Of a stretch of DNA of 6,673 nucleotides, positions 4,591-6,673 are shown piece by piece (the stretch's first letter is position 1; every line of letters starts with the position of its first letter). The notes under the pieces were generated by a model. It did no database searches. It was not told the origin of the DNA and worked only from the letters and a program-made list of their open reading frames with translations. The stretch is from NCBI GenBank assembly GCA_026995955.1, contig JALWNJ010000102.1, positions 1 to 6,673 of the forward strand, written 5' to 3'. Origin of the DNA: Gammaproteobacteria bacterium (GTDB taxonomy: Bacteria; Pseudomonadota; Gammaproteobacteria; J044). Made by a program: the position numbers and the translations under genes.

Positions 4591-6673
4591 ATGAGCCGGA
4601 ACCCAGAGCCACGGGCCGAGCCCGTGTGGCGGCAGCTCCTTCACCGATTCATACGCCGTGCCGACAGCGAGCACGAGCAGGTCCTGATCCGCTTCGTCGT
4701 CGGCCTGCTGCTGGTGGGCTATTTCTGGTCGCCGTATGTCGCCGACATCGTCGCCCTGCCGCTCAACCTGCTGATCATGAAGATCGGCATCACGGTGTTC
4801 CTGCTGTTTGCGGTGGCGCAGACCATCGCCATTCTGCTGCACCCGGAGCCCTCCCCGGTGCGACGGGTGCTGGCCATTCTGGTCGACCTGGGGCTGACTT
4901 CCTATGCCCTGTATCTCGGCGGTGAGGCAGGCATTCCGCTGATCGCGGTCTATCTGTGGGTGGTGACCGGAAACGGCTTCCGTTTCGGCATTCGCTATCT
5001 GGCCATCGCCGAGGCCGTGGCCCTGATCGGGTTTGCCACCGCGGCCGCGTTCAACGACTACTTCCGCAGTCATCTGTTGCTCACGGCCAGCCTGTTCATC
5101 ATCCTGCTGGCCATTCCTTCCTACATCGCGGTGCTGCTCGACAAGCTGCAGCGCGCCATCCGCGAGGCGCGCGAGGCGAGCCGGGCCAAGTCGCAGTTCA
5201 TCGCCAAGATGAGCCACGAGCTGCGCACCCCGCTCAACGGCGTCATCGGGCTGTCCGATCTGCTGCTCGAGTCGCGCCTGGACCGGGAACAGCGCGACCT
5301 GGTGGAAGGGATCCGCCAGTCTGCCGCCACCCAGCTCGACCTGATCGAGGAGGTGCTCGACTTCTCGCGCCTCGAGGCCGGACGACTGACCCTGCAGGAA
5401 GAGGATTTCGACCTGCGTCAGTTCCTCGATTCCCTGGCGATGATGTTCCGCCCCCAGGCGCGGCGCAAGCGGCTGGAGTTCGCCGTCGAGGTTCCGGGCA
5501 ACCTGCCGTTTCTCCTGCGCGGCGACGTGCAGCACCTGCGCCAGGTGCTGGTCAACCTGATCGGCAATGCGCTCAAGTTCACGGAACGGGGGCGCATCGA
5601 TCTCAAGGTACGCATGATCGGCTTCGACGATGGCGAGCGGGTGCGGCTGCGTTTCGATGTCTGTGATACCGGCATCGGCATGAGCGAGGAGGAACAGCGC
5701 CGCATCTTCGAGAGCTTCACCCAGGCCAACAGCGAGATCTCGCGCCGCTTCGGCGGTACCGGCCTGGGCACCACCATTGCCCGCCAGCTGGTGGGGCTGA
5801 TGGGGGGCGAACTTCATGTCGAGAGCTCGCCGGGCAAGGGCAGCTGTTTCTGGTTCGTGCTGCCGCTGCGCATGCAGCAGCCCGAGGGCGAAGGCCTGGA
5901 ACAGAGTCGCGAACTGGCCAGTGGTGCGCCGGTGTGGGTGCTGGCCCGCCATCCCCTCTCCCTGCATCTGGGCGACCTGCTGAACGGCTGGCATCTGGAG
6001 CACGAGATGACCGACGATGCGGCGCGCTTGCAGGACTGGATCGATCGCCTGGCCGGGCAGGGCAGCGGCCGTCGCGTGCTGCTGCTGGAACAGTCGCTGC
6101 TGGGCGAGGACCCCTACAGTTTCGTCGAGCATCTGCATCAATGCATGGGCGGCACCGAACTGGCTCCGATCCTGCTGGCGCCGCCGCCGATGAAGGTGCA
6201 GGAGGCCCAGTTGCTGGCGGCCGGCTACAGTGCCGTGCTCTACACCCCGGTGGACAAGGTACACCTCTACAACGCCGTCCATGCCGCCCAGGTGGGACAG
6301 GGCCAGCAGACCGAGAAGGTGGTGCCGTTGTTCGAGCACTACCGCAACCGCGGTGGCGAAGCGGGGCTCAACATCCTCATTGCGGAGGACAACCCCACCA
6401 ACCGCATGGTGCTGCGCGGCATCCTCGAGAAGGCCGGACATGGCGTCAATGAGGTAGCCGACGGCGAGGCGGCGCTGGAGCTTCTGGAAGAGGTGGGAGA
6501 CGACATTGACCTGGTCATCCTCGACATGAACATGCCGGGCATGAACGGGCTGGAAGTGATGCGCGCCTGGCGCTTCCTCGACACCGGCCGCCGCATCCCG
6601 ACCATCATCCTGACCGCCAATGCCAGCGAGGAGGCACGCGCCGCCTCGGAAGAGGCCGGCGTCGATGCCTTTC
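4591..6673 (+). CDS. RpfC-like hybrid sensor histidine kinase (3' partial)
   Basis: The frame stays open from ATG 4591 (AGGA at 4580-4583) to the window edge; 694 residues are visible. A cytoplasmic N-terminus contains R23-A-D-S-E-H-E-Q30, like the DSF-input juxtamembrane motif of RpfC. Five or six membrane spans follow (about 31-50, 60-84, 92-110, 113-128, 133-153, 160-183). The HisKA domain has the phosphoacceptor H209 in FIAKMSHELRTPLNGVIG. The ATPase has N326 (NLIGNALKFT), D359-T-G-I-G, the F box IFESFTQ and GGTGLGTTIARQL; the GTTI variant is also RpfC-like. Residues 445-570 look like a degenerate receiver, with E500 in place of the Asp. The true receiver starts at 593: E599 D600, phosphoacceptor D645 (LDMNMPGMNG), T675. 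It is cut by the window end, and an Hpt domain is expected beyond. The protein is predicted to sit in the inner membrane and phosphorylate the adjacent RpfG-like regulator. Confidence 0.92.
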   Translation, partial: MSRNPEPRAEPVWRQLLHRFIRRADSEHEQVLIRFVVGLLLVGYFWSPYVADIVALPLNLLIMKIGITVFLLFAVAQTIAILLHPEPSPVRRVLAILVDLGLTSYALYLGGEAGIPLIAVYLWVVTGNGFRFGIRYLAIAEAVALIGFATAAAFNDYFRSHLLLTASLFIILLAIPSYIAVLLDKLQRAIREAREASRAKSQFIAKMSHELRTPLNGVIGLSDLLLESRLDREQRDLVEGIRQSAATQLDLIEEVLDFSRLEAGRLTLQEEDFDLRQFLDSLAMMFRPQARRKRLEFAVEVPGNLPFLLRGDVQHLRQVLVNLIGNALKFTERGRIDLKVRMIGFDDGERVRLRFDVCDTGIGMSEEEQRRIFESFTQANSEISRRFGGTGLGTTIARQLVGLMGGELHVESSPGKGSCFWFVLPLRMQQPEGEGLEQSRELASGAPVWVLARHPLSLHLGDLLNGWHLEHEMTDDAARLQDWIDRLAGQGSGRRVLLLEQSLLGEDPYSFVEHLHQCMGGTELAPILLAPPPMKVQEAQLLAAGYSAVLYTPVDKVHLYNAVHAAQVGQGQQTEKVVPLFEHYRNRGGEAGLNILIAEDNPTNRMVLRGILEKAGHGVNEVADGEAALELLEEVGDDIDLVILDMNMPGMNGLEVMRAWRFLDTGRRIPTIILTANASEEARAASEEAGVDAF

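Noticed and set aside
3286..6441. A 1051-codon open frame on the minus strand opposite the regulator and kinase genes
   Set aside because: It is antisense to two genes with clear domain motifs over their full length. Its composition (His, Gln, Ala, Leu and Arg repeats) is what GC-rich codon bias produces on the opposite strand, and no domain is recognisable.
4956..6452. Plus-strand open frames (4956-5666 and 5934-6452) within the kinase gene
   Set aside because: They are out of frame with the kinase, which reads continuously from 4591 to the window end with all kinase boxes. The shadows are Arg/Pro/Gly-rich with no domain. No frameshift is needed.

Overview
The window is GC-rich (roughly two-thirds G+C by eye), densely coded DNA. 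It looks like a chromosomal segment of a gammaproteobacterium, perhaps one of the Chromatiales/Ectothiorhodospira/Thioalkalivibrio-like lineages. The pointers are a gammaproteobacterial-type UvrD tail, an RpfG/RpfC-type two-component pair, and a Tat-type TRAP binding protein. The lineage is inferred from protein style only. No rRNA, tRNA, CRISPR array, insertion sequence or long repeat was seen.

Layout: (1) The window opens in the last codons of a plus-strand uvrD (DNA helicase II), which ends at 211. (2) Facing it is a two-gene minus-strand operon. A class I SAM-dependent O-methyltransferase (1311 to 649) overlaps by 4 nt (GTGA) a small exported cysteine-containing protein of unknown function (652 to 215). 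The operon's 3' end lies only 3 bp from the uvrD stop. (3) Divergent from the methyltransferase, with 92 bp between start codons, is a type II toxin-antitoxin module: a Phd/YefM antitoxin (1404-1646) and a PIN-domain ribonuclease toxin (1636-2097), overlapping by 11 nt. The divergent intergenic region carries a 20-bp dyad between a consensus TATAAT on the minus strand and an extended -10 on the plus strand. (4) A lone periplasmic binding protein of the TRAP mannitol/chloroaromatic/alpha-keto-acid class follows (2140-3252), with both a twin-arginine signal and a lipobox. Its membrane subunits are not in the window. (5) The last part is a tightly packed signalling pair. A REC-HD-GYP response regulator of the RpfG type (3334-4587) is followed after 3 nt by a multi-membrane-span hybrid histidine kinase of the RpfC type (4591 to beyond the window edge).

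How they fit together: the most informative unit is the RpfG/RpfC-like pair. The kinase carries an N-terminal juxtamembrane R-x-D-S-E-x-x-Q motif resembling the DSF (diffusible fatty-acid signal) input region of RpfC. The HD-GYP domain retains its catalytic motifs, so the expected output is hydrolysis of cyclic di-GMP in response to a fatty-acid-like or membrane-derived cue. No rpfF-type synthase is visible. The kinase appears to carry an extra, degenerate receiver-like domain between its ATPase and true receiver domains. The TRAP binding protein sits 81 nt upstream on the same strand, but a functional link to the signalling pair is only a positional hint. I found no convincing wholly new system. 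The best leads are the kinase architecture and input motif, the orphan TRAP lipoprotein beside it, and the shared divergent regulatory region of the toxin-antitoxin module.
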